A DNA stretch of 23,924 nucleotides from a virus (IMGVR_UViG_3300042923_000650:1-23924); one strand, 5' to 3'; shown: positions 1-6,767, counted from the stretch's first letter. The notes: a model not told the origin generated them from the sequence alone. A program made the numbers and translations.

Positions 1-217
1 CGGTGACGACGACGGGGCGGTCGAGCGAAAGGATGACCATGAGGTCGCCGTAGAAGACTCGCCAGGAGGCGCGTCCGCTGTGGCGGTGCTCGTGGCCTGA
101 GCCACGCCTGACGGCGGTGAGCACGTCCTCCCAGGTGACCGCGCGGGCCGCCATCCGCTCGGCCGCGTGGCGCGAGGGGTGGAGGTGGGCGACGTAGTCG
201 GGGGTGCGGGGGTCCAT
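1..217 (-). CDS. DUF4258-like protein, 3' end beyond window
   Basis: The N-terminal 72 residues are visible; the gene runs off the left edge. The ATG at 217 is preceded by a purine-rich stretch (GAGAGGCAGGG) that can serve as ribosome binding site. The protein begins MDPRTPDYVAHLHPSRHAAE and continues with ERMAARAVTWEDVLTAV and later WRVFYGDLMVILS. The pattern H-x-x-ERM-x-x-R-x-[IV]-x-x-x-[DE]-[IV] followed by a strand with tyrosine is that of DUF4258, a small alpha/beta fold related to RelE/ParE-type proteins. Whether it is a toxin, an RNase-like protein or something else cannot be told from a fragment. It lies last in the visible order and is the first gene after promoter/operator copy 276-304, with a leader of about 50 nt, unlike the leaderless copies elsewhere. 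Confidence 0.7.
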   Translation of the reverse strand, partial: MDPRTPDYVAHLHPSRHAAERMAARAVTWEDVLTAVRRGSGHEHRHSGRASWRVFYGDLMVILSLDRPVVVT

Positions 218-275
218 GTTGGCCCTGCCTCTCTGTGTAGTTGTCACGGGGGCGGGTGCCCCTTGCGATACCTCC

Positions 276-304
276 ACAGTACACGCGTTTACACGCTCAC
301 GCAA
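276..304 (-). promoter_or_regulatory. Family 1 promoter with embedded GTGTAAACG operator (copy 1)
   Basis: On the minus strand TTGCGT (299-304) and TACTGT (276-281) are separated by exactly 17 bp, and the spacer contains GTGTAAACG (core 287-294). The whole block is almost identical to copies at 2190-2218, 15505-15533 and 20221-20249. It faces the DUF4258-like gene starting at 217. Placement of the operator between the -35 and -10 boxes suggests repression by promoter occlusion. Promoter function is inferred from repetition, spacing and position. Confidence 0.7.
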
Positions 305-325
305 ATCGGCTCACGTGGGACGCGA

Positions 326-357
326 AAGGCCCCCGTCCCGGATGGGACGAGGGCCTT
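326..357 (-). terminator. Intrinsic terminator after DUF2637 gene
   Basis: Inverted repeat AAGGCCC..GTCCC / GGGAC..GGGCCTT with a 4-nt loop and one internal mismatch. It lies 13 bp past the stop of the gene ending at 371. The minus-strand 3' arm ends GGGCCTTTCG, a signature shared by several terminators in the window; the T-run is short, as is common in GC-rich actinophages. Confidence 0.75.
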
Positions 358-370
358 GGGACGCGGGACG

Positions 371-1129
371 CTACGCGAGCGCGAGGGCCGGGGCGGTGTC
401 CTCGTCGGGGTGCCGCCCGAGCACGCGGGCGACGGTCGACTTGGACACGCCGACCTCGGCCGCGATGGCGCGAAGGGACATCGTCCCGTCGAGCTCGCGG
501 ATGCGCGCGTCGCGGGCCGCGGTGTCGACGGTGGCGCGGGACGGGCGCGGTGCCTCCTCGCGGGACACCTTGAGGCGCGTGACGAGCTCAGGCTCAGGGC
601 GAGGGACGGGCACAGGCTCGGCGAACCACTCGACCGGGGCGGTGAGGCCCTCGACGAGGCCAGCCTCGACGGAGGGAGCGACGGCCTCCCATGCCTCGCG
701 GCCCGACGGCGGGGCCACGATGAGGCGGGCGATGGTGTGCGTCGTCAGGAGGACGGCCACAGGCGCGAGGCCAGCGATGACCGAGCCGAGGTAGGCCCGC
801 TCGTCGCCCGCTCCCGCGTCCCACGCGTGGGCGGCGTTGCCGACGACCGAGAGGCCCGTGAAGAGGGACAGGGACGCCCACGCGAGGCGGGCACCCTCGC
901 CGCGGGCGCGGAAGATGAGGGCGGCCAGCGTGTAAACGAGGATGGCCCCGTCGATCACGACCGGGACGGCCCACGAGAGGGACGGCGGGACGGCGGCCCA
1001 CTCGGCCACGGCCACGAGGCCCGAGTAGGACATGAGGAAGGACACGGCGGCGAGGATGACCGTGATGGAGACGGCCACGACGAGCACGCCGAGGCTGTCG
1101 GGGTTGATGCGGGCGGGACGGTGGGACAT
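371..1129 (-). CDS. DUF2637-like membrane protein with C-terminal helix-turn-helix
   Basis: 252 aa. Four hydrophobic segments are visible at roughly residues 12-36, 48-71, 82-103 and 112-134. The sequence SVVGNAAHAW after the third helix matches the SVxxN-HA signature of DUF2637, a family found on Streptomyces plasmids (near spread proteins) and in actinophages. After a Pro/Glu-rich linker, residues about 205-240 (RIRELDGTMSLRAIAAEVGV, then SKSTVARVLG) form a resolvase-type helix-turn-helix, so the protein looks like a membrane-tethered DNA-binding protein. Its ATG overlaps the stop of the upstream gene by one base (TAATG at 1127-1131), indicating translational coupling. A GTGTAAACG site (930-937) lies inside the coding region, encoding Val-Tyr-Thr on the opposite strand. 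Role unproven; a regulator or plasmid/prophage maintenance factor is possible. Confidence 0.75.
   Translation of the reverse strand: MSHRPARINPDSLGVLVVAVSITVILAAVSFLMSYSGLVAVAEWAAVPPSLSWAVPVVIDGAILVYTLAALIFRARGEGARLAWASLSLFTGLSVVGNAAHAWDAGAGDERAYLGSVIAGLAPVAVLLTTHTIARLIVAPPSGREAWEAVAPSVEAGLVEGLTAPVEWFAEPVPVPRPEPELVTRLKVSREEAPRPSRATVDTAARDARIRELDGTMSLRAIAAEVGVSKSTVARVLGRHPDEDTAPALALA
930..938 (+). promoter_or_regulatory. GTGTAAACG site inside DUF2637 gene
   Basis: Exact copy of the 9-bp repeat in plus orientation, inside an open reading frame (codons Val-Tyr-Thr on the minus strand). Not within a recognisable promoter. Candidate stoperator-like repressor site. Confidence 0.55.
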
Positions 1130-1383
1130 TAGCGGGACTCCTCGGCGGTGATGACGTCCCGGACGCGCCAGAGGGCATCGAGGACGATGGTGTGCGGGTT
1201 GCCGTAGCGCGAGAGGGTCGCGCGCTCGGTCGTATCAGTGAGACGCCACTCTCGGCGTCCGTTGCTCCAGCCGCGGCCCCCGGCCCACCCGGTCGAGCCA
1301 GCGCCCATCGTGACGGGCTCGACGGTCCAGCGGCCATCGGGGGAGGCGTAGCCGGTCGCGGTGCGCTTGAGGTGGGCGGTCAT
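1129..1383 (-). CDS. Hypothetical protein, 84 aa
   Basis: Starts MTAHLKRTATGYASPDGRWT. The ATG at 1383 overlaps the TGA of the upstream small membrane protein (ATGA), and its stop overlaps the next ATG (TAATG), so it sits in a coupled three-gene string. A Gly/Trp-rich middle (TMGAGSTGWAGGRGWSNGRR) is followed by WRLTDTTERATLSRYGNPHT and an amphipathic C-terminal helix. No family recognised. The overall pattern (a short beta-rich domain reporting on 'ASPDGRWTVEP') resembles small actinophage accessory proteins, but no function can be assigned. A longer open frame upstream of the ATG has Arg/Ser/Ala-biased composition and is read-through, not gene. Confidence 0.75.
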   Translation of the reverse strand: MTAHLKRTATGYASPDGRWTVEPVTMGAGSTGWAGGRGWSNGRREWRLTDTTERATLSRYGNPHTIVLDALWRVRDVITAEESR

Positions 1384-1508
1384 CGGCGGGCCTTTCGTGC
1401 GGCGCGGCGTGCGCGGTTCCAGCGGGCGAAGTGAGGGAGGAGGAGGGCCGCCCACGCCCCCGCGATGAGCGGGAGCGCGAGCGGGCCGAGGTCGTCGGGG
1501 TAGAGCAC
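1380..1508 (-). CDS. Small single-pass membrane protein, 42 aa
   Basis: Start chosen as GTG at 1508, two bases after the TGA of the SprT-like gene, because GAGGG lies 7 nt upstream as a Shine-Dalgarno. The product MLYPDDLGPLALPLIAGAWA continues into ALLLPHFARWNRARRAARKA: one hydrophobic segment (about residues 8-26) and a strongly basic C-terminus, predicting a cytoplasmic positive tail. Its stop overlaps the following ATG (ATGA). No function recognised. Phage proteins of this size and topology include small inner-membrane exclusion factors, but nothing specific supports that here. Confidence 0.65.
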   Translation of the reverse strand: MLYPDDLGPLALPLIAGAWAALLLPHFARWNRARRAARKARR

Positions 1509-1510
1509 GC

Positions 1511-2182
1511 TCAGCCCTCGACCATGACGACGTTGTGGCACGGGCAGATCGGCGCGCCGTACTCTTCGAGCCACTTGCGCGTGAGGCGGGCGATGTAGCC
1601 CGAGCCCTCAGCGCACGAGGTCTTGAGCATGCGCGTGCTCTGCTTGGGCTCGCCGAGGATGGGGCCGCCGTCGCCGGGCTCACCCTCGGGGCCGGTCGGG
1701 TTGCCGGGGACGCCCGCGCGGATCGTGAAGCCCTTAGCGAGTGCCGCGTGCGGGTAGGTGCCGAGCTCGGCGGCGATGTCGTCGAGCGTGGCCTTGAGCT
1801 CCTCGCCCGCGACGGTCGCGGTCATCTTGCCCGTGAGGCCGATGCCCTTTGCGATCTTGGCGAACGGCCCCTTGTGGCCGCTCTGGCAGTCGTCCACGGC
1901 GTGCACGAGCTCGTGAGCGAGCACGTCGAGCACGCGGCTCGCGTCGTCGAGTACGGGGCTGATGAAGATTTGCGCGACCTTGTCCTCGGACGCGATGGAG
2001 GCCCAGCACTGGCCGATGGTGGCCGACTTGTCGCCACGGCCTCCCGGCCAGCCGACCGACACGCGGACGGCGGGGACAGTCTCACCAACGGCCTCGAAGA
2101 GGGGGGTGAGGGCGGCGATGGCGGCGGTGAGCCACTCCTCGCGGGTGTTGAAGCGGGTGAGGGTTGCGGTGGGGTTCGTCAT
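1511..2182 (-). CDS. SprT-like zinc metalloprotein
   Basis: 223 aa beginning MTNPTATLTRFNTREEW. Residues near 100-115 contain HELVHAVDD, a HExxH zinc-metalloprotease motif, after the lead-in SRVLDVLA; this pattern matches SprT-like proteins common in actinophages. Cysteines near the C-terminus (TSCAEGSGYIAR, then APICPCHN) could form a zinc ribbon, also usual in SprT-like proteins. Substrate unknown. The ATG at 2182 lies exactly 7 nt after the TACTGT box of a family 1 promoter, so the mRNA is probably leaderless; there is no Shine-Dalgarno. The in-frame GTG upstream (2224) lies before the promoter boxes and would place the operator inside the gene, so it was rejected. It heads the leftward unit that includes the small membrane protein and the DUF2637 gene. 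Confidence 0.85.
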   Translation of the reverse strand: MTNPTATLTRFNTREEWLTAAIAALTPLFEAVGETVPAVRVSVGWPGGRGDKSATIGQCWASIASEDKVAQIFISPVLDDASRVLDVLAHELVHAVDDCQSGHKGPFAKIAKGIGLTGKMTATVAGEELKATLDDIAAELGTYPHAALAKGFTIRAGVPGNPTGPEGEPGDGGPILGEPKQSTRMLKTSCAEGSGYIARLTRKWLEEYGAPICPCHNVVMVEG

Positions 2183-2189
2183 GTCTTCG

Positions 2190-2218
2190 ACAGTACACGC
2201 GTTTACACACTCACGCAA
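2190..2218 (-). promoter_or_regulatory. Family 1 promoter with embedded operator (copy 2), leaderless
   Basis: Minus strand TTGCGT (2213-2218), 17-bp spacer with GTGTAAACG (core 2201-2208), TACTGT (2190-2195), then 7 nt to the ATG at 2182. Transcription initiating about 7 nt after the -10 box would begin at the start codon. Confidence 0.75.
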
Positions 2219-2243
2219 CTCCACTCACACACGGCGTGTCGCG

Positions 2244-2708
2244 CTAGGCGGCGTCGCGGAGCTCGTGCACGAGCGAGCCGTGCGTGCGCCGCGTGCGGAC
2301 GACCGCGCGCGCGAGCTCGCCGCGGGCGCGGGGAGGCATCCCCTGGCCGGGCACGAGCTCGACGAGGAGCTCCCGGGCCACGCCAGTAGAGCGGGACGCC
2401 TCGGCGTAGCCCGCGCCGTCGAAGAGGAGCGCACCCGCCTCGACGAGTCGCGTGGTGAGGGGCACGTAGCCGGGGCGGTTCTGCCGGGCGCGGATGCGGT
2501 CGCGGTTGCGCTCGTAGTGGCGTGCGTTGGCCGCGCTGACGGCGGCCGGGTTGGCGGCGGTGTACGCGGCCTGATAGGCGGCCTGCGCGTCGCGGCACGC
2601 GTCACAGCGGCACCCGTGCTTGGCGTAGGCGGTGCGCTTACCGTGGCGGGCGTCGTCGGCGGTGAGGGCGCACTTGGCACCCGAGCAAGGGCAGGAGGAG
2701 GCAGACAT
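2244..2708 (-). CDS. Cys-rich putative zinc-binding protein, 154 aa
   Basis: The N-terminus carries CPCSGAKC and then HGCRCDACRDAQAAY, i.e. clustered C-x-C-x4-C and H-x-C-x-C-x2-C motifs. The second motif recurs in many actinobacterial phage proteins and suggests a small zinc-binding module. The rest is basic (RHYERNRDRIRARQ) and then helical. Function not recognised; nucleic-acid binding is plausible from charge and zinc motif. No good Shine-Dalgarno precedes the ATG at 2708. Instead GCGTGTAGACT lies 9 nt upstream, resembling the -10 region of the family 1 promoters (GCGTGTACNGT), so a leaderless or near-leaderless start is likely. GTGTAGAC at 2719-2726 is a one-mismatch operator. Confidence 0.75.
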   Translation of the reverse strand: MSASSCPCSGAKCALTADDARHGKRTAYAKHGCRCDACRDAQAAYQAAYTAANPAAVSAANARHYERNRDRIRARQNRPGYVPLTTRLVEAGALLFDGAGYAEASRSTGVARELLVELVPGQGMPPRARGELARAVVRTRRTHGSLVHELRDAA

Positions 2709-2751
2709 AGCGTGTCCAGTCTACACGCGCGAGTCCCCTCACGTGAGCGGA
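2709..2751 (-). promoter_or_regulatory. Probable promoter with degenerate operator
   Basis: The minus strand reads GCGTGTAGACT then 9 nt to the ATG at 2708. TAGACT fits a -10 box, and GTGTAGAC differs from the GTGTAAAC core at one base. No clear -35 box. Support is similarity to the family 1 promoters only. Confidence 0.4.
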
Positions 2752-3237
2752 CTAGCGGAGGAGGGCGCGGAGGTGCACAAGTCGCCGAGCTCGGATGAAG
2801 AGGGCGTAGGCCGTCGCGTCGTCCTCGGCGGCGTGCGACGCCGTGAGAGCGGCCCTGACCTCCTCGTCGACCGCGTGCCAGCGGGAGGCGCGGAGCGCGA
2901 GGTGTGCGACCTCCTCCCGGGTCAGAGAGGGCACGCCGCGGGAGCGGAGCGGGGCGGCGAGCTCCCGGGCGCGCCGGGCTGTCTCGGGCGGCGTCGTCGG
3001 CGCGAGGGCGAGCGCGTCGAGGTGGCGGAGCCACTCCTCGGCAGGGTCGTCGGGGCGGCCGTGGCGGCGGCGGTCGGCGAGGAAGACGGGGGCGAGGTCG
3101 CCGCCCTCACCGTGGTAGTGCGTGACGAGGTCGGCGAGGAAGAGCGGGTCGTGCGAGGCGTCACGGAAGCACATCGGCACAACGCCCGCCCGCATGTCGC
3201 GGAAGAGGCAGGAGCCACACGTGCAAAAGGCGGTCAT
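2752..3237 (-). CDS. Hypothetical protein with N-terminal CxCxxC, 161 aa
   Basis: Begins MTAFCTCGSCLFRD, with a C-x-C-x2-C cluster and a further Cys at residue 23 (PMCFRD) that could bind zinc. A conserved-looking segment follows (DPLFLADLVTHYHGEG), then an Ala/Arg/Leu-rich helical C-terminus. No family recognised. The ATG at 3237 has no Shine-Dalgarno; GCGTGTAGCGT lies 6 nt upstream, again resembling the -10 region of the family 1 promoters, so a leaderless start is plausible. It is preceded by a strong hairpin at 3253-3294 and followed by a 43-bp gap holding the next promoter, so it is probably monocistronic. Confidence 0.7.
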   Translation of the reverse strand: MTAFCTCGSCLFRDMRAGVVPMCFRDASHDPLFLADLVTHYHGEGGDLAPVFLADRRRHGRPDDPAEEWLRHLDALALAPTTPPETARRARELAAPLRSRGVPSLTREEVAHLALRASRWHAVDEEVRAALTASHAAEDDATAYALFIRARRLVHLRALLR

Positions 3238-3252
3238 GCGTTCACGCTACAC

Positions 3253-3294
3253 GCAAACCGCCCCCCGCGTGTGGAGGCGCGAGGGGCGGTTTGC
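3253..3294 (-). terminator. Strong hairpin terminator after sigma-like gene
   Basis: Perfect 12-bp inverted repeat GCAAACCGCCCC / GGGGCGGTTTGC with an 18-nt loop, 20 bp beyond the stop at 3314. A GTGTAAACG site (3299-3307) lies between the stop codon and the hairpin. Confidence 0.75.
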
Positions 3295-3298
3295 GGGC

Positions 3299-3307
3299 GT
3301 GTAAACG
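3299..3307 (+). promoter_or_regulatory. GTGTAAACG site between stop codon and terminator
   Basis: Exact 9-bp repeat in plus orientation, 7 bp past the end of the sigma-like gene and 4 bp before its terminator hairpin. The position fits a transcription-blocking (stoperator-like) site rather than an initiation-blocking one. Confidence 0.65.
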
Positions 3308-3313
3308 CGCGTG

Positions 3314-4189
3314 CTACGCTGAGGTCACGTGCTCCCGCGCGCACCGCGGCTCGGGGGCGTGGTCGGCGCACACGGCCCCGTGCATCGTCACGAGGGCGGC
3401 CATGCGCTTGCGCTGGACCGTTGGGCGCGTGAGGCCGTGGCGGTGGGCGACCTCGGCGTCGGGGATGGCCTCGTAGTCGTTGAAGCCGTAGGCGTCGCGG
3501 ACGATGACCGAGGCGACCGGGTCGTCGTTGAGTGCCGCCAGGGCCGCGCGGACCATGTGCCGCGTCTCGGCGTTCGCGTAGCCGGGCTCGACGTAGATGG
3601 CCGACATGCCGGGCTCGGTGTCGTTGTTGCCCCCGCCCGACGGGCTCCACCCGCTCGCCGAGGACGGGGCGCGCCACTCCTCGATGATGCGGTCGATGGA
3701 GTCGAAGCCGATGGCGGCCTTGACCGAGAAGAAGCTCTCGCGGGCCAGCCCGAGGGCGGCGGCCTCGTCGACCGGGTCGGTGCCGTTGCGCTGAGCCTCG
3801 CGGAGTGCCTGGAAGTAGCGCTCGCGCGAGCGGGACGGGACCGAGAGGCCGCCGACGAGGATGTGACGGCTGGCGACCTGGCGGGCGGAAGGGTCGAGCT
3901 GTACCGCGACGCGCTCGCCCGGGCGGGTCGAGTGCACCGCCTCCACGAAGGCCGCCAGGACGTTAGCGCGGAGCTCGTCGATGTCGACGGTGCCGCCCAT
4001 GCGCTTGCTCTCGCGGGCGGCGAGGCCGCGGATGCCCGGCCGGTAGTTGTCGAGGAGGCGCTCGAACGCCTCCGCGCTCCGGGTCTTGGCGGCGGCCACG
4101 AGCTCGACCTCTACGTCGATGGGCAGGAGGGGGATGTCCTCGGGGAGGGGAGCCTCGAAGATGTGGCGGATGGCGGCGGTGGTGAGCAT
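3314..4189 (-). CDS. Divergent sigma-factor-like protein, 291 aa
   Basis: Residues about 30-90 (LVAAAKTRSAEAFERLLDNY, then a segment ending DIDELRANVLAAFVEAV) match sigma-70/ECF region 2: an amphipathic helix with Leu-Leu-x-x-Tyr, then the acidic D-x-[ED]-[DE]-L segment that in ECF factors contacts core polymerase. Residues about 208-268 look like region 4: AALNDDPVASVIVRDAYGF followed by the helix-turn-helix PDAEVAHRHGLTRPTVQRKR. The 120-residue insert between the regions, with a Gly/Ser/Asn-rich stretch, is unusual, so it is at best a divergent phage sigma factor or sigma-derived DNA-binding protein. The start at 4189 (MLTTAAIRHIF) is chosen for the AGAGGA 7 nt upstream. It may direct host RNA polymerase to the GC-rich family 2 elements; that is inference. 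Confidence 0.65.
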   Translation of the reverse strand: MLTTAAIRHIFEAPLPEDIPLLPIDVEVELVAAAKTRSAEAFERLLDNYRPGIRGLAARESKRMGGTVDIDELRANVLAAFVEAVHSTRPGERVAVQLDPSARQVASRHILVGGLSVPSRSRERYFQALREAQRNGTDPVDEAAALGLARESFFSVKAAIGFDSIDRIIEEWRAPSSASGWSPSGGGNNDTEPGMSAIYVEPGYANAETRHMVRAALAALNDDPVASVIVRDAYGFNDYEAIPDAEVAHRHGLTRPTVQRKRMAALVTMHGAVCADHAPEPRCAREHVTSA

Positions 4190-4375
4190 GACGGTGTCCT
4201 CTCGTTGCTCGGTTGGGTGGTTCCCGGGCACGCGAAAGACGCCTCGCGCGCCAGGTCGACGCGCACGGCAGAGCACGTCGCGCGGGCAGAGCTCGGCGGC
4301 GTGGTCTAGCGGGTGCTTGGGGTGTGTCGAACCTAACGCGCGAGGCGACTAACGCGTGTGCGGCTACGTTTCGCG
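4190..4375. other. 186-bp non-coding leader/intergenic region
   Basis: No gene seen. It separates the small helical protein gene from the sigma-like gene. CTAACGCG is repeated directly at 4333-4340 and 4349-4356 (period 16 bp), a possible regulator site. No convincing terminator hairpin follows the gene ending at 4376, and no strong promoter boxes are visible; TAGGTT inside the repeat could be a -10 box. The sigma-like gene may be partly read through from upstream. Confidence 0.4.
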
Positions 4376-4699
4376 CTACGCGGCGACGGGGGCGGCCTCA
4401 CCGCCGTGGTCGCGGATGGCGTCGGCGAGGGTCGCGGTGGCCTTGTCGAAGGCCCGGCGCGCGTGCTCGAAGGCGAGCTCGGCCTCGGCGACCGCGGCGC
4501 GGACCTTGAGGCGGCGGGGGTCGGAGACGACGGCGAAGGTCGGGTCGCTGACCGTGCCCTTGCTCTTGCCCTCGCCACGGGGGGAGCCACTCGCGCCGGG
4601 TTGCCACTGGATGGCGGCCCCCGCGACGAGGGCCTTGGCGAGGTTGCCCGCGGACTCGGCGAGGGAGTCGAAGAGGTCGCGGTGGTTGTGGGTGGTCAT
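4376..4699 (-). CDS. Small helical protein downstream of DNA polymerase, 107 aa
   Basis: Starts MTTHNHRDLFDSLAESAGNL; GAAAGG lies about 10 nt upstream of the ATG at 4699. The C-terminal half (residues about 65-100) is a long Ala-rich amphipathic helix (RAAVAEAELAFEHARRAFDK) likely to form a coiled coil. The middle is Pro/Gly/Ser-rich. It begins 14 bp after the DNA polymerase stop, so it is co-transcribed with it. A link to replication is suggested by position only. No family recognised. Confidence 0.75.
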   Translation of the reverse strand: MTTHNHRDLFDSLAESAGNLAKALVAGAAIQWQPGASGSPRGEGKSKGTVSDPTFAVVSDPRRLKVRAAVAEAELAFEHARRAFDKATATLADAIRDHGGEAAPVAA

Positions 4700-4713
4700 G
4701 TCACGGTGGCCTT

Positions 4714-6579
4714 TCAGTGCCAGGGGGAGGAGGTGGGGATGTTGTAGCCGTGGCCCCACGAGGGGCCGTAGACCTCGGGGTCGGCCACGATGGGGACGCC
4801 CATGAAGGTCGACTCCATGAGGCGGCCGATTTCGGTGATGGCGTCCTGTGCCTCGGCCGCGTCGGCCTGAGCGACGAGCTCGTCGTGCACGGGCAGGAGG
4901 AGCATGTCGCCCATGCCCGCGTCGAAGATGTCGACGACGGCCTGAGCGAGGAGGTCGCGGGCCGTCGACTGGACGACGTAGTTGGTCGCGGCGTACAGGC
5001 GGTCACGGTCGAGCGGGAGGTGACGCCCCGCGGGGGTCACGACCTCACGGCGGCCGTACTCGGCGCGGTTCTGGAGCTTGCGCCCGTAGCGCTTGATGCC
5101 GGGGAAGGTGGAGTCGTAGGCGGCCATGGCCGGGGCGACCTCGTGCTCAGGCACGCCCGTCTGCCGGGAGACGGTCGCCTTGCCGCCGCCGTAGACCTTC
5201 CCGAAGCCGATGGCCTTGGCGATCTTGCGCTCGCGCTTGGTGAAGTCCGGGCCGAAGACCCGCTCGGCGGTGAAGCTGTGAAGGTCGGTGCCCGAGAGGA
5301 TGGCCTCCACGAGCGTCGGGTCTTTGCACAGCGCCGCGAGCACGCGCATTTCGACCTGGCTGTAGTCGCTGGCGATGATGAGCTTGCCCGGGTCGGCGAT
5401 GAGCGCCCGGCGCACCTTCCAGTCCCCCGAGGGGAGTTGCTGGAGGGCAGGGGAGGAGATACTCATGCGCGCCGTGCGGGCCTGGAGCCCGCCGATGCTG
5501 GCGTGGATGCGGCCCTCAGGAGAGCGCCCATCGAGGAAGGCCGAGACGTAGCTCTTGCGCCACTTGCCCGCGCGCTTGGCGCGGAGCACGGCGTCGGCGA
5601 GCGGGTTGGGCTTGCGGCCCTCGATGCGCTCCCACTGGTCGTCGAGGTCGGCGAGCGGCATGAGGACGGCCTTGTCGACCTTCCACTCGTTGCCGTCGGT
5701 CTTCTCGGTGAGCGTCTCGCCCATGGCGAGGAGTGCCTCGGACACCTGAGCCGTGCTGTTCACCTTGTCGACGCCATAGCGGGCGGCGATCTTCTCGAAG
5801 CGCTCAGCCTCCTCGGCGAGCTCCTGGTCGAGGTGCTCGGAGTAGGGGACATCCACGCGGACGCCCTTCCGCCGCATGACCGACAGATGCGACTGGAAGA
5901 GGTGCTCGAACTGGCTGAGCTCGTCGAGGCCGAGGTCGCGCACGAGCGGCGCGAGCTCGTCGAAGAGGCGACGCCCGAGGATCACGTCGAGGCCCGCGTA
6001 GAGCACGTAGGTCGGGTGGTCGATGGGGATGTAGCGCCACCCGTTCTCCTTGGTGCACAGCTTCCCGTCAGGGTCGCGGATCGTGCGGAAGACGGCGGTG
6101 AGGCCCTCCTGAGTGTCGGGCGCTGACGGGTCGACGTAGATGGCCGAGAGGGGCTTGAGGGAGAGCCCTGCCCCGCCCTCGTGCGGCTGGCGCGGGTCGA
6201 GGAGGTGGGCGAAGATGCGCGTATCGAACGTGCGGCCCGCGAGCTCCTCGATGGTCACGCCGAGCGTGCGGTCGAAGACGGGGAGGTCGTAGCCGACGAC
6301 GTGATGCCCGGTGAAGGCGCGCTGTTGGCGGAGGGTCTTGATGATGACATCGGCGAAGAGGTCGAAGCGGAGCACCCACGCCTCGCGGCGGTCGCCGACC
6401 TGGAAGAGGCGGCCCGCGAATGAGGCGTGGAAGATGTTGAGGCCGGTCGTCTCGGAGTCGATGCACAGCACCTTCTCCCCGCGTGCCAGGAAGGCCCAGT
6501 AGTCGGCGAGCTCGGCGCGGCGCTCGGGCATGTAGATGTTGCAGAGCTCGCCGCCGACGACGTGCGTGAGGTGGATCAT
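4714..6579 (-). CDS. Family A DNA polymerase with 3'-5' exonuclease domain
   Basis: 621 aa replicative polymerase. The N-terminal DnaQ-like proofreading domain has Exo I (D41-x-E43 in CIDSETTGL), Exo II (GYDLPVFD near residues 96-103) and Exo III (YAGLD, Y194/D198). The polymerase domain has motif A DYSQVEMR (D405), motif B helix KIAKAIGFGKVYGG (452-465) and motif C PVHDELV (H565, D566, E567). The 5'-3' exonuclease of bacterial Pol I is absent, as is usual for actinophage Pol A. The start at ATG 6579 (MIHLTHVVGG) is chosen because GAGAGG lies 6 nt upstream; the longer frame adds a proline-rich tail lacking a ribosome site. Upstream lie the tRNA-like gene and a GTGTAAACG site; downstream is the small helical protein. 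All catalytic residues seem intact. Confidence 0.95.
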   Translation of the reverse strand: MIHLTHVVGGELCNIYMPERRAELADYWAFLARGEKVLCIDSETTGLNIFHASFAGRLFQVGDRREAWVLRFDLFADVIIKTLRQQRAFTGHHVVGYDLPVFDRTLGVTIEELAGRTFDTRIFAHLLDPRQPHEGGAGLSLKPLSAIYVDPSAPDTQEGLTAVFRTIRDPDGKLCTKENGWRYIPIDHPTYVLYAGLDVILGRRLFDELAPLVRDLGLDELSQFEHLFQSHLSVMRRKGVRVDVPYSEHLDQELAEEAERFEKIAARYGVDKVNSTAQVSEALLAMGETLTEKTDGNEWKVDKAVLMPLADLDDQWERIEGRKPNPLADAVLRAKRAGKWRKSYVSAFLDGRSPEGRIHASIGGLQARTARMSISSPALQQLPSGDWKVRRALIADPGKLIIASDYSQVEMRVLAALCKDPTLVEAILSGTDLHSFTAERVFGPDFTKRERKIAKAIGFGKVYGGGKATVSRQTGVPEHEVAPAMAAYDSTFPGIKRYGRKLQNRAEYGRREVVTPAGRHLPLDRDRLYAATNYVVQSTARDLLAQAVVDIFDAGMGDMLLLPVHDELVAQADAAEAQDAITEIGRLMESTFMGVPIVADPEVYGPSWGHGYNIPTSSPWH

Positions 6580-6700
6580 GCGGAGCCTCTCGGGAGCGGG
6601 GGGATGAGGGAGGGGTGTTGTTGGGACTCGGGGCGGATCGACTCGCAAGCGGGGCATCCGGGGACGCCGTTACGGGCCTGTGTGATGTGGGTGTGCATGT

Positions 6701-6767
6701 CGGGGGCCGAGGAGTCGAACCTCGATACAGGGCGCGACCCTGCGGCCTACCGTTGGCCGAGCCCCCG
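6701..6767 (-). tRNA. Short tRNA-like gene with compressed anticodon arm (possible Ala-CGC)
   Basis: On the minus strand a perfect 7-bp acceptor stem (CGGGGGC / GCCCCCG), a 4-bp D stem (GGCC/GGCC, loop AACGGTA with the GG pair), and a 5-bp T stem with loop TTCGACT (CGAGG/CCTCG) are all canonical. The 19-nt middle is 3-4 nt too short. It folds either as CAGGG-TCGCG-CCCTG with a 5-nt loop, or as GCAGG-GTCGCGC-CCTGT with a 7-nt loop that has T33 and anticodon CGC (Ala) but only a 2-nt variable region and no residue 26. Total 67 nt; the 3' end is followed by ACA, so CCA would be added post-transcriptionally. It may be a degenerate tRNA or a decoy. Fold is seen; identity is uncertain. Confidence 0.65.

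Noticed and set aside
2183-2224. Upstream in-frame GTG start at 2224 for the SprT-like gene
   Set aside because: It lies upstream of the promoter boxes and would put the operator inside the coding sequence; the ATG at 2182 fits the leaderless layout.
4290-4340. tRNA-like strings (GTGGTCTAGCGG and AGGTTCGACAC)
   Set aside because: They are on opposite strands and do not form matching stems; no acceptor stem can be built.
4717-6126. Long plus-strand open frame of 469 codons
   Set aside because: Antisense to the DNA polymerase gene, which carries all catalytic motifs. Composition again is that of a shadow.
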